A stretch of 64,000 nucleotides of DNA from Candidatus Flexifilum affinis (GTDB lineage Bacteria; Chloroflexota; Anaerolineae; Aggregatilineales; Phototrophicaceae): contig JADJPJ010000084.1 in assembly GCA_016713325.1 (NCBI GenBank), positions 62,001 to 126,000 on the forward strand. Direction: 5' to 3'. This document shows, one piece after another, positions 17,042 through 26,300 of this stretch (position 1 is its first letter; each line of letters opens with the position of its first letter). The translations under genes were made by a program, and so were the position numbers. A model generated the notes under the pieces. The model searched no databases, was not told the DNA's origin, and saw only the letters and a program-made list of their open reading frames with translations.

Positions 17042-17839
17042 TCACTTGCGCCCATTGCGCATCAGGTTCTCCAGCCATTCCGGTGCGGGGTGACCCACGG
17101 CCTGCGCGTCGGCGACGGCGGCCTCCACGTCGTAGGGCACCTCACGCAGATCGACCTGCGCTTCGCCGCCGTCGAAGGTGATCAGCGCCCACTGCGCCAG
17201 GCCCGGCTTCTCGAACGACAGGCCGACTGCGCCGTCGTTGATCACCCGCCAGCCCCGGCCGGCCAGGGTGCGGTCGAACTGCTGGTGGATGTGCCCGCCG
17301 ATGCCCAGCCGCCCCTCGCGGTCGAGCAGGAAGTCGGCCGCCTCCTCGTCGGAGGTCGCCGGCAGCAGATAGCCCTCGTCGTCGCCCGGCACGGCGTGGT
17401 AGCCGATCACATGGCCGTAGCCGGGGACGTACAGGTCGCACTCGCCGGGCAGTTTCGCCAGGAAGGCGTAGTCGTCGTATTCGAGCTGGTTCAGCCCCCA
17501 CATGATCACCTTCCAGCCGGTCTCGGCGCCTTTCCGCGCGGCGTCCAGTTCTTCCTGGTTCTCCGGCGTCTTGCCGATGGTCATGCGCGTGCCGGTGACC
17601 AGGTAGCGGTCGGTGTTGCCGCTGATGACGCGCACGGTGTCTTTTTTGTGCTCGTCGTCCTTGACCGCGTCGACCAGCCCCTTCACGCGGCGGATGCACT
17701 CGACGGGACGCGACCCCATCGCCGCCAGATCGCCGAGGATCCACAGGTGGTCGGCCCCGCCGATCGCTTCCAGGTCGGCCAGTGCGGCTTCCAGCGCCGT
17801 CAGATTGCCGTGGATGTCCGAGATACAAGCCAGTCTCAT
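17042..17839 (-). CDS. Calcineurin-like metallophosphoesterase
   Basis: 265 aa. All the metal and catalytic blocks of the family are present: SDIHGN (residues 7-12), GDLAAMG, GNTD, and GHIHQQF near the C-terminus. The dinuclear-metal phosphoesterase fold is certain; the substrate (nucleotide, cyclic nucleotide or phosphoprotein) is not. I chose the ATG at 17839 because the extra N-terminal 22 residues of the longer ORF are not family-like and GAGAGACG precedes this start. First gene of a two-gene operon with the hypothetical protein downstream. Confidence 0.9.
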   Translation of the reverse strand: MRLACISDIHGNLTALEAALADLEAIGGADHLWILGDLAAMGSRPVECIRRVKGLVDAVKDDEHKKDTVRVISGNTDRYLVTGTRMTIGKTPENQEELDAARKGAETGWKVIMWGLNQLEYDDYAFLAKLPGECDLYVPGYGHVIGYHAVPGDDEGYLLPATSDEEAADFLLDREGRLGIGGHIHQQFDRTLAGRGWRVINDGAVGLSFEKPGLAQWALITFDGGEAQVDLREVPYDVEAAVADAQAVGHPAPEWLENLMRNGRK

Positions 17840-18130
17840 CACGTCTCTCGCTTTCTTCGCCTGTCTACAGTACGGATGATACAGCGCCGAAGCATGGGCA
17901 ACCACTTGGTCGCCTATGACAGAATCCCTTGCTTCTGCTGGTCACCGCTGATTAGCCGCGGTCCTCGGCATGTGTAGACCAGAGCGGCACGGCGCGGTGG
18001 GTCGGTCATTCTGGTGATGAGCAGCACATCATGACCGGGCCGTAGTTGTGACATCTGTCATTATTGACACTTAGATAAAACTGAAAACACCATAGTGAGA
18101 AAGAGACTATCCGTGATCTGAGGCCTCATC

Positions 18131-18736
18131 ATGCTCCGCACCGCGCCGCGTTCGCATTCGTTCTCTCCTTCACAAATTGTCTTATTCTGCTGCGTCCTGG
18201 CGATCGCGCTCGGCGCGGGCGTCGGCGTTACGGCACAGCAGGCGCCTCCCGCTCTTGCCGGGTCAGACAGCGACCTGCGATTCGTTCCTGGCGAGCTTCT
18301 CGTCAAACTGTCCCCGTCTATCGCGGTCGATGCGACCACCCACTCGACGAATTCGGCAGCCTTGGATGCGCTGCTGGAAGGCGCAGGCGTCGTCTCTGTC
18401 CTGCCTCTCTTTGAGCCGGCGGCTAATCCGGCACAATCGGCGAAGGGGGGCCCCGGGCAGTACTTCAAAATGACCTTCTCGCCCGATGCGGACGTTCTGT
18501 CGCTCGCGGACTTGCTCCAGGACGATCCCTCGGTGGAGATCGCTTCGCCCAACTACATCGGTCACATCCATCTGGTTCCCAACGACCCTCACTTTCCCGA
18601 ACCGAATGGCCGGGCGCTGAACAATAGCGGACCTGCGCAACTGATGTTCCCGCTGCCTGGGATATCACCACCGGCAGCTCATCGATCGTGGTGGCCGTCC
18701 TGGATACGGGGTTCGATATCACCCACCCGGATCTGA
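18131..18736 (+). CDS. Fragment 1: signal peptide and subtilisin propeptide
   Basis: Hydrophobic signal segment (IVLFCCVLAIALGAGVGV) ending near AQQA, then FVPGELLVKLSP, a fervidolysin/subtilase propeptide start, and YIGHIHLVPNDPHFPE just before the catalytic domain. The last residues after NNSGPAQ are out of frame; the native frame (TDVPAAWDITTG) resumes at about 18640. Confidence 0.75.
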   Translation: MLRTAPRSHSFSPSQIVLFCCVLAIALGAGVGVTAQQAPPALAGSDSDLRFVPGELLVKLSPSIAVDATTHSTNSAALDALLEGAGVVSVLPLFEPAANPAQSAKGGPGQYFKMTFSPDADVLSLADLLQDDPSVEIASPNYIGHIHLVPNDPHFPEPNGRALNNSGPAQLMFPLPGISPPAAHRSWWPSWIRGSISPTRI

Positions 18737-19449
18737 ATGCCAAAAACACTGGCACGGGCAGAGACTTCGTGAATGACGATTTCGGCGTCATGGATGACGA
18801 AGGGCATGGGACGGCCGTCTCCGGGATTGTTGGCGCTGTCTCCAACAATGGAATCGGAGTCGCAGGACTGTCTTGGGGCGTGAAAATCATGCCGGTGAAG
18901 GTCTGCGATGCAGCGGGAGACTGCACGCTTGAGGATGCGCTGAATGGTATCGTTTGGGCGACCAGCGGCGGCGCGAACATCCTCAATACGAGCTTCGGCA
19001 TTCCGGTCTCAGGGCCTGGCGCTCTGATGATGCAGGACATCGTCAACTACACGCATAACGCCGGCGTGGTCATGGTCAATAGTGCGGGAAACGGTGACGA
19101 ATATCTCGATGCGATCGACATGGTGTATCGCGTTCCGGCGGAACTCAACCATGTGATAGTCGTCGGCGCGACCGATCGCTTCGACGCGCGCTGCGCGCCG
19201 ACGACAAGCGCGTGCAACTGGGCGGCTCCGCAAGCAAGCGCATGGGGGCCGCAGCTCGATCTGATGGCGCCAGGGAGTCTCGATCTCTGGACAACCGACA
19301 TCATGGGTTCAGGTGGGTATAACCAGACGGGTGACTATAACGACGGATTTGGCGGGACATCCGCCGCTGCGCCGCACGTCGCCGGGACGATTGCGTTGAT
19401 GCTGTCGGTCAATCCGGCCTCAGCCCTGATCAGGTGGAAGTCCTCCTGA
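18643..19449 (+). CDS. Fragment 2: S8 (subtilisin) catalytic domain
   Basis: All three catalytic residues are present: Asp in VAVLDTGFD, His in DDEGHGTAVSGI and Ser in FGGTSAAAPHVAG. The oxyanion-hole Asn is likely in NSAGNGD. The frame is native from about 18643 (TDVPAAWDIT), earlier than any start codon. It ends by frameshift at SALIRWKSS; the expected sequence (PDQVEVLLKE) is in another frame. Confidence 0.85.
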   Translation, partial: DVPAAWDITTGSSSIVVAVLDTGFDITHPDLNAKNTGTGRDFVNDDFGVMDDEGHGTAVSGIVGAVSNNGIGVAGLSWGVKIMPVKVCDAAGDCTLEDALNGIVWATSGGANILNTSFGIPVSGPGALMMQDIVNYTHNAGVVMVNSAGNGDEYLDAIDMVYRVPAELNHVIVVGATDRFDARCAPTTSACNWAAPQASAWGPQLDLMAPGSLDLWTTDIMGSGGYNQTGDYNDGFGGTSAAAPHVAGTIALMLSVNPASALIRWKSS

Positions 19450-19470
19450 AGGAACCGCGGTAGATCTGGG

Positions 19471-19815
19471 GTGGCAGGACGGGATGACCTGTTTGGCGAG
19501 GGGCGGATTGATGTTCTTGCATCGGTTCAGGCTTCCACAATAGCGGTCGGGATGGAGCAGGCAACGACGCGGGTGTCGGTAAGCTCGTATGGCGCGCAGT
19601 CGAACGGTTACTCTGGTACGCCCACAGTTTCCGCTGACGGCCGCTATGCGGCGTTTATCTCTCACTCCGATAATCTGGTACCAGGCGACTCCAACGGCAA
19701 AATGGATGTCTTTGTCCATGATCGACTAACGGGGCAGACAACGCGAGTCTCCGTCGCATCGGATGGAACACAGTCCAATGGTGAATCAGAGATCGGGCTC
19801 CGCCATTTCCGGTGA
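19471..19815 (+). CDS. Fragment 3: beta-propeller blades
   Basis: Joins the end of the protease (GRIDVLASVQAS) to TolB/WD40-like blades with the repeating pattern TVSADGRYAAFISHSDNLV, then DVFVHDRLTGQTTRVSVASD. Bases 19816-20100 continue the blades (ISGDGRFVTFVSAAT, DVFVHDRQTGETSRVSV) in shifted frames. Confidence 0.65.
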   Translation: MAGRDDLFGEGRIDVLASVQASTIAVGMEQATTRVSVSSYGAQSNGYSGTPTVSADGRYAAFISHSDNLVPGDSNGKMDVFVHDRLTGQTTRVSVASDGTQSNGESEIGLRHFR

Positions 19816-20032
19816 TGGCCGCTTTGTCACGTTTGTCTCTGCCGCTACAATCTTGTGCCCTTAGATATCAATGGCCGATGGGACGTGTTCGTGCACGATC
19901 GCCAGACAGGTGAGACAAGCCGCGTGTCTGTTGCTTCGATGGTACGCCAGGCAACAATGATTCTCAATTTGGGGCGGCAATTTCTCTGACGGACGATCTG
20001 TCGCCTTTCATTCATACTCGTCGATCTTGTGA

Positions 20033-20548
20033 GTGGCATGTCTGGCTCTCAGGATAACGTTCACGATCGCCAGAGCGGACAGACGACGATCGCATCTGGT
20101 GTCCTATTACGGCACACCGGGGAACGCGGCGTCTCACAGTCCTTCCATCTCTGGAGATGGGCGCTATGTTTTTACCTCGCTAGCTCGCAACCTCGTATCT
20201 GGTGATCCGTTTGACAACCTAGAAGATATCTTCGTTCGTGACCGGCAGACAGGACAAACTGTACGAGCAAACATCGCTACAGACGGAACCCTGCCGAACA
20301 ACAGCACTGCCTATCCGATGGTCTCCGACAACGGTCGATATGTCACTTTCACCACCCATGCAACGAATCTGTTGCCCGAAGATACAGACGATTACGCCGA
20401 TGTCTACGTCTACGACCTCCAGACTCACCAGCTCGTACTCGTATCCGTGCCATCGAGTGGTGTGAAACAAAGCGCCAGCAGTTTTCTTCGACGATTTCGG
20501 CCGATGGACGCTACGTTGCCTTCGTATCTGCGGCGTCTAATCTGGTGA
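20033..20548 (+). CDS. Fragment 4: beta-propeller blades
   Basis: Blades of the same type as fragment 3: SPSISGDGRYVFTSLARNLV, DIFVRDRQTGQTVRANIA, VSDNGRYVTFTTHATNLLPE. The first 22 or so residues and the last 20 are probably out of frame. It overlaps fragment 5 by 4 bases. Confidence 0.65.
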   Translation: MACLALRITFTIARADRRRSHLVSYYGTPGNAASHSPSISGDGRYVFTSLARNLVSGDPFDNLEDIFVRDRQTGQTVRANIATDGTLPNNSTAYPMVSDNGRYVTFTTHATNLLPEDTDDYADVYVYDLQTHQLVLVSVPSSGVKQSASSFLRRFRPMDATLPSYLRRLIW

Positions 20549-21681
20549 GCAATGACACGAACAACAACTTCGACATCTTCGTACACGACCGTACAACCGG
20601 GCGAACAGTCCGCGCTTCCGTCGCTGCGAACGGAGCGCAGGCGTACAGCAACTATGATTCCTGGATTTCCTCTGATGGGAGAGTAGTGGTCTTTGGCTCG
20701 CCGTCCACGGCTCTCGTGTCCGGCGACACCAACGGTGTGCCTGACATTTTCGTCCGTGACTGGCAGAGTGCCCTGCCCGTTCGGATAGAGACCTTGAACT
20801 TCGCGCATCAGAGCGTCGCCAATTACCAGTGGACGCCCGTGCCCGCCGCCGGCACCTATGATGGGAATGTTGTGCGGGTTGCTGCTAGTCTGGTCAGCAG
20901 CACAACCATGCCTATCACGACGACGGTTCGCCTCAGCGAAGGTGCCTGCGGGGACGCAATTGGCGCGCTGATCCACGAAGAGGTAGTCACGGTACCGGCG
21001 CTGGGTAGCGCGACAGTTTCCGGCGACTGGGACACCTTCGGTAATGCCTGGAATGGCGACGGAACGCGGCGGTTGTACAGCCGTATCTGCACCAGCGTCG
21101 AGCTCCATGGCGCCGTTGTCGATCAAGAGATACAGCTTCTCAAAGTGCTTCCGCGCCCGGTCGTGCTCATTCATGGGTTCACCGGCGTGCCGGGAACCTG
21201 GGATGCGTTCAAGACATACCTCTCCGGCGCATCGACGGGCGATCCCGATTGGCAGGGCTACGCCGTGGGCGACGGGCAGTACCCCGGCATGCTGAATACC
21301 GGCAGTTTCCTGAACCCGGCGCCGCTGACGAATACTATCGCCCAGAATGCGCTGGAAGTCGCTAACTATATTGAGGCGCTACGCATCGACAAGAATGCCT
21401 GGCATGTCGATCTGGTCGGCCACTCCATGGGCGGTCTGATCGCGCGGCGGTATATCCACCACGACATGCCCACCAATCTCCCTGGCGGCGGGCCGCTGGT
21501 GAGTCATCTGGTGATGCTGGGGACGCCGAACGCCGGCACGTGCTACGCACTGCCATTCGCCAACGGCGTGCTGCTCCAGCCGGCGGTGAGCGAACTTACG
21601 CCCACCTATGTAGGTCTGATCTTCAACCCGCTCAATGCGATCGGCACGATGTCCCGTTCTATGTGCTGGCGGGCAATCTGA
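20545..21681 (+). CDS. Fragment 5: propeller end and lipase-like alpha/beta-hydrolase
   Basis: One more propeller blade, a linker beta-sandwich, then from residue 205 an alpha/beta-hydrolase: PVVLIHGFTGVPGTWDAF (oxyanion HGF) and the nucleophile elbow VDLVGHSMGGLIARRYIH, with LVMLGTPNAG. This matches triacylglycerol lipase/PGAP1-like esterases. The C-terminus shifts frame near 21650; the native continuation is FYVLAGNLIPTCGSPG. The catalytic Asp/His would lie beyond the break. Confidence 0.75.
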   Translation: MSNDTNNNFDIFVHDRTTGRTVRASVAANGAQAYSNYDSWISSDGRVVVFGSPSTALVSGDTNGVPDIFVRDWQSALPVRIETLNFAHQSVANYQWTPVPAAGTYDGNVVRVAASLVSSTTMPITTTVRLSEGACGDAIGALIHEEVVTVPALGSATVSGDWDTFGNAWNGDGTRRLYSRICTSVELHGAVVDQEIQLLKVLPRPVVLIHGFTGVPGTWDAFKTYLSGASTGDPDWQGYAVGDGQYPGMLNTGSFLNPAPLTNTIAQNALEVANYIEALRIDKNAWHVDLVGHSMGGLIARRYIHHDMPTNLPGGGPLVSHLVMLGTPNAGTCYALPFANGVLLQPAVSELTPTYVGLIFNPLNAIGTMSRSMCWRAI

Positions 21682-21897
21682 TCCCGACCTGCGGGTCGCC
21701 GGGGACGGCGCGGTGACCCTGTTCAGCGCACAGGCGATCCCGCTCGACGGCAGCCTGCTGACCGCGAGCTGGCATACGAAGATGACCAGTAGCCGATGAC
21801 TTCCAGGCTGTCAGGGGTTGGTTGACCGGAACGGTGACCGCCGGATGCTTGCACTGAATCTTCCTGGGGATCCGACACTGGCGCGCTGACGGAAGCA

Positions 21898-22734
21898 ATG
21901 CAACTCTTGGTCAGCAAGACGATCACAATTCCGGCGAATGGCAGCGTTACGGAGATGATCACGATTCCGACGGTTCCCGCCGGCTCGCTACTCACCGTAT
22001 CTCTGCTTGGATCCTATGTGGACTCCGTCCTTCTCGATCCTTCGCTCAACCCGGTCGACTCGATAACCACGACGGATGACGAAGCGGGCGAGCCCTTCCG
22101 GTCCCTCTACGCCAGCGATCCCGCCGCCGGCCACTGGTCGCTTCAACTACACAATCCATCTTCTGAGCCGATTACCCTGCTCCTCAGCGTCACGCTGGAT
22201 GGCGATCCAATTGGTGTGACTCTGAACGTTGGCGTACCCGATCCTGGTGACCAGGTTCCCCTCACAGTCAGCGTGACACAGAGCGGCAGCCCGGTCACCG
22301 GGGCGGTCGTCTCCGCGACTACTCGTTCCACAGACGGGATCGAAACGGCGCTGGCGCTGATGGATGACGGCGCACATGGGGATGGATCGGCCAACGACGG
22401 CATCTACGGCGGGATGACCGCTCCGCTGCCGCCTGGATTGAATACCGTCTCGGTTGGCGTCCAGACCGCTGCGTTTTCGCGCCAGGCGGTGGGGCATGTC
22501 AATATTGCATTCGACAATCAGCCGCCGGAGGCGGGCGACGATACCGCAAATACTACCGTTGACACTTCAGTGTCCATCGATGTTCTCGCGAACGATACGG
22601 ATGACCAGGCCGTGGAGCAGCTTTCGATTGTTTCCGTCACCCTGCCGGCGACTGGCCAGGTGATCAACGACCGCGATGGAATCACGTTTCCTGCGGAAGG
22701 ATCCCAGGGGATGGTTTCTTCGACTACACCGTAG
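21898..22734 (+). CDS. Fragment 6: beta-sandwich and cadherin-like domain
   Basis: Contains a predicted extracellular beta-sandwich (VSLLGSYVDSVLLDPSLNP, WSLQLHNPSSEPITLLLSV), an Ig-like stretch (VPLTVSVTQSGSPVTGAVV), and the cadherin-like start EAGDDTANTTVDTSVSIDVL with ANDTD. The domain end (DYTVEDPYGGTGTATVNIAV) is in the next frame from about 22715. Confidence 0.65.
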   Translation: MQLLVSKTITIPANGSVTEMITIPTVPAGSLLTVSLLGSYVDSVLLDPSLNPVDSITTTDDEAGEPFRSLYASDPAAGHWSLQLHNPSSEPITLLLSVTLDGDPIGVTLNVGVPDPGDQVPLTVSVTQSGSPVTGAVVSATTRSTDGIETALALMDDGAHGDGSANDGIYGGMTAPLPPGLNTVSVGVQTAAFSRQAVGHVNIAFDNQPPEAGDDTANTTVDTSVSIDVLANDTDDQAVEQLSIVSVTLPATGQVINDRDGITFPAEGSQGMVSSTTP

Positions 22735-22766
22735 AGGACCCCTACGGCGGAACCGGAACGGCCACG

Positions 22767-23030
22767 GTGAACATCGCCGTCGGCCTCAGGTGTCCGGGCA
22801 CGGTGTATTCGGAGGGCGACCGGGCTGCCGATCCGGGCGGCGTCTGGGTGGACGCGCTCGACGCTTCCACCGGGGCGTGGACCAACGGCATCGGTGCCAA
22901 CGGCGACGGAACCTACAGCCTGACTTTGCCTCCCGGCGACTACCGGGTCTTCTCCCTGGCGGCGACGCTACGCGCTGGAATTTACGGGGACGCCCTTTCT
23001 GAGTCTGGCGACCTGATCACCGTCGCGTAG
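22767..23030 (+). CDS. Fragment 7: carboxypeptidase-regulatory-like repeat
   Basis: One Cna-B-like repeat (GTVYSEGDRAADPGGVWVDA, DGTYSLTLPPGDYRVFSLAA). The stop TAG at 23028 and frame changes up to 23349 separate it from the main repeat array. Further repeat pieces (PTGIDFTLGP; GDNWCGQQNYLDEWYD) are readable in 23031-23349. Confidence 0.55.
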   Translation: MNIAVGLRCPGTVYSEGDRAADPGGVWVDALDASTGAWTNGIGANGDGTYSLTLPPGDYRVFSLAATLRAGIYGDALSESGDLITVA

Positions 23031-23349
23031 TCGGGCGGCCCGACCGGCATCGACTTCACGCTGGGGCCGGACGCGTCACCGCACGGTCCCCGACGAGTCC
23101 GGCGGCCCGCTGGAGAACATCACCGTCAGCGTCGATAACTCGTTTATCGGCGTCTGCACCGACAGCCTGGGGCAGTACACGCTCCATCTCCGACGCCGGG
23201 CACCGCCTACAAGGTGGTCGCGGAGGGCGATAACTGGTGCGGCCAGCAGAACTATCTTGATGAGTGGTACGACGAGGTGAGCAGCATCGACGCGGCGACC
23301 CCGTCACGACGCCCAGCGCCGGCATCGACTTCACGCTGGTTTCGCCGGC

Positions 23350-26300
23350 ATGATCAGCGGGACGGTGACGGATCAGGTGACGGGCCTTCCGCTGGCCAAC
23401 ATGAATGTTGCGTTTGAAGCAGACGGCTTCGGTCAGATGGTCTGCACGGATGCCAATGGCTACTCGAGATCCAGTATATTCCTTCGTTTGTGCCCTTCCG
23501 CGTCCATGCCAGCTACGGCGGCAACTCCTGCGGCGGCTCGGCTGCTTACGCACAGCAGTGGTGGCCGGATTCTGCCTCTGACCAGCGATGCCACCGTGAT
23601 CACACTGACCAGCGGCGATCTGGAGCGAACCAATATCCACTTCACTGGACCCGCCGGCGCCATCTCCGGCACGGTCCGCCAGGAAGATGGAAACACGCCG
23701 ATGCCGAACATGGAAGTCTGGTGCTGTACGCCGGCCCTGGCGACGAATACATGTGGTGGGTCGACACATGTACCGAACTCATCCGGGAACTACACCCCGC
23801 ACAACCTGCCGCGTAACATTCCTGTCAAGGTCAGTGCCGGCATCAACAACTGGTGCAGTGGAGTGACAACTATCTGCAGGAATTTTGGCAGGAGACACTC
23901 GGATTGGGCGAATGCTGCCGTTCTCACGCTGACCGACGCTGCTCCGAATCAACCGAACATCGACTTCACGCTGGAACTCGGCGGCACGATCAGCGGGCAT
24001 GTTTACCAGAGCGACGGTGTGACGCCGGTTGGAGCCATCGCCTCGGTTGACGTGACACGCTACAGTGACGACAGTTGGGTCGGCAGCGCGCCGACGGATG
24101 CGTCTGGCCTTTTCACAATCGCCGGACTGACGGCAGGTGTTTACCGAGTGCGCGGCAATGCGCCCGGCTATGCCTTCGAGTTTTACTCCAATGCGGTTAC
24201 CCGAGAAGCCTCTCAGCCGGTGACCGTCGGGGCGAGCGGCACCATCATCGGCATCGACTTCACGCTTGACCAGGAAGGCACGGTGTCCGGCCATATCACC
24301 GAGGAGGGCGGCACGACTCCACTGGCCAATGTTGGCGTGAATGTGCAGCTTGGCGGCTCTGGCTATGATGTGGCGGTCAGCGCTTGTACGGACGTGAACG
24401 GTGATTACACCCTCTACAATGTGCCGCTCAACGTGCCGCTGAAGATCACCGCCTCGCGGGATGGCTGGAACTGGTGTGCTTCGGTGCCGAAGGTTCATAT
24501 ACAGGAATGGTGGCAGAATACGCCTGACTTTTCGGCGGCTACCCCGATCACCCTGACGCTGGCCGACCCCAGCGAAACGGGTGTCAACTTCACTCTCGCA
24601 GTGGGCGGCAGCATCACCGGGCATCTGTACGAGAGCGACGGGGCGACGCCAATTACCGCCAACGCCTCGATCGACGTCGAACCACTCTTCAACGGAGCAG
24701 GTGTCGGCATTGGCGTGAACTCTGACGGCAGTTACACCATTGGCGGGCTTGCGCCGGGCGACTACCGGGTGCGCGCTAACGGCAACAACTATGCCTGGGA
24801 ATATTATGACGACGCCGGTCAGAACGGCGCAAATGCCGACACGGTGACAGTGGCGGCCGGCGCGACGGTGCCGAACATCGACTTTGCGCTCGGGCCTGGC
24901 GGGAGCATCTCCGGCACGGTCACAGCGGGGGATGGCGTCACGCCGCTCGCCAACATGCGCGTCGACATCGATGATCACTGGGTCGGCACCTGCACGGATG
25001 CAAACGGACACTTCACCATGTCCGGCCTGCCGCTTGACACGCCGCTGCGCGTGAACGCCGGCGGCATCGACAACTGGTGCGGCGGCAGTTCGGACTATGT
25101 CTACGAATACTGGCAGGATGCGCCAGATTCGCAGACCGCCACCCCGGTTATCCTCACGATGGCGAACCGCGACCGAACGGGGATTGACTTCGCGTTGGTG
25201 CTGGGTGGCGCGATCACCGGACATTTTTACGAAAGCGACGGTACGACGCTGATCACATCCAATGCCTGGGTCAACGTCGAGCCGCTCTTCGACGGGCAGG
25301 CCCCCGGCGCCGGGGTAGAGGCCGATGGCTCCTACATCATTCGCGCTATCCCACCCGGTGACTACCGGGTACGGGCCCAGGGTGACGGCTACGCTTTCGA
25401 GTTCTACGACGAGGCCGGACAGAATGGCAGCAATGCCATGACGGTGACGGTGGTCGCCGGCGCGACGGTGCCGAATATCGACTTCACGCTCGACCCGGGC
25501 GGCAGCATCTCCGGCACGGTGACGGCGGCGGATGGAACGACGCCGCTGGCCAACATGCGTGTCGACATCGACAACCATTGGGTAGGCACCTGCACCGATG
25601 TGGATGGCCACTACACGATGCCTAGCCTGCCGCTCAACCAGCCGCTGCGTGTTAACGCCGGCGGAAACGATAACTGGTGCGGTGGAAGCGCGGAATATGT
25701 CTACGAGTACTGGCAGGATGCCCCGAACTCGCAGGCGGCTACGCCAGTCATCCTGACTCTCGCGGAGCGAGATCGGACGGATATTCACTTCAGCCTCGTA
25801 ATCGGTGGCACGATCACCGGGCATCTTTACGAGAGCGATGGCACGACGCCGATCACGTCCAATGCCTGGGTCAACGTCGAACCGCTGTTCGATGGGCAGG
25901 CCCCCGGCGCTGGGGTGCAACCAGATGGCAGCTATGCGATACATGGTCTCGCAACCGGAGACTATCGCGTGCGCGCCCAGGGCGATGGTTATGCCTTCGA
26001 GTTCTACAATGATGCCGGGCAGAATGGCGATAACGCCACCATTGTGACCGTGGTGGCCGGCGCGACGGTGAGCGGCATCGACTTCGCGCTTGAGCCCGGC
26101 GGCAGCATCTCCGGCAAGGTCACGGCGGCGGATGGAACGACGCCGCTGGCCAATATGCGCGTCGACATCGATGGCGTGTGGGCGGGTACCTGCACCGATG
26201 CGAATGGCCACTACACGTTGTCTAGTCTGCCGCTCAACCAGCCGCTGAAGGTCTTTGCCGGTGGAAACGATAACTGGTGCGGCGGCAGTGCGAGTTACGT

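Noticed and set aside
18061..18130. Complete promoter for the giant exoprotein gene
   Set aside because: A perfect TTGACA lies at 18065-18070, but the best -10-like hexamer (CATAGT, 18092) is 21 bases away, outside normal spacing.
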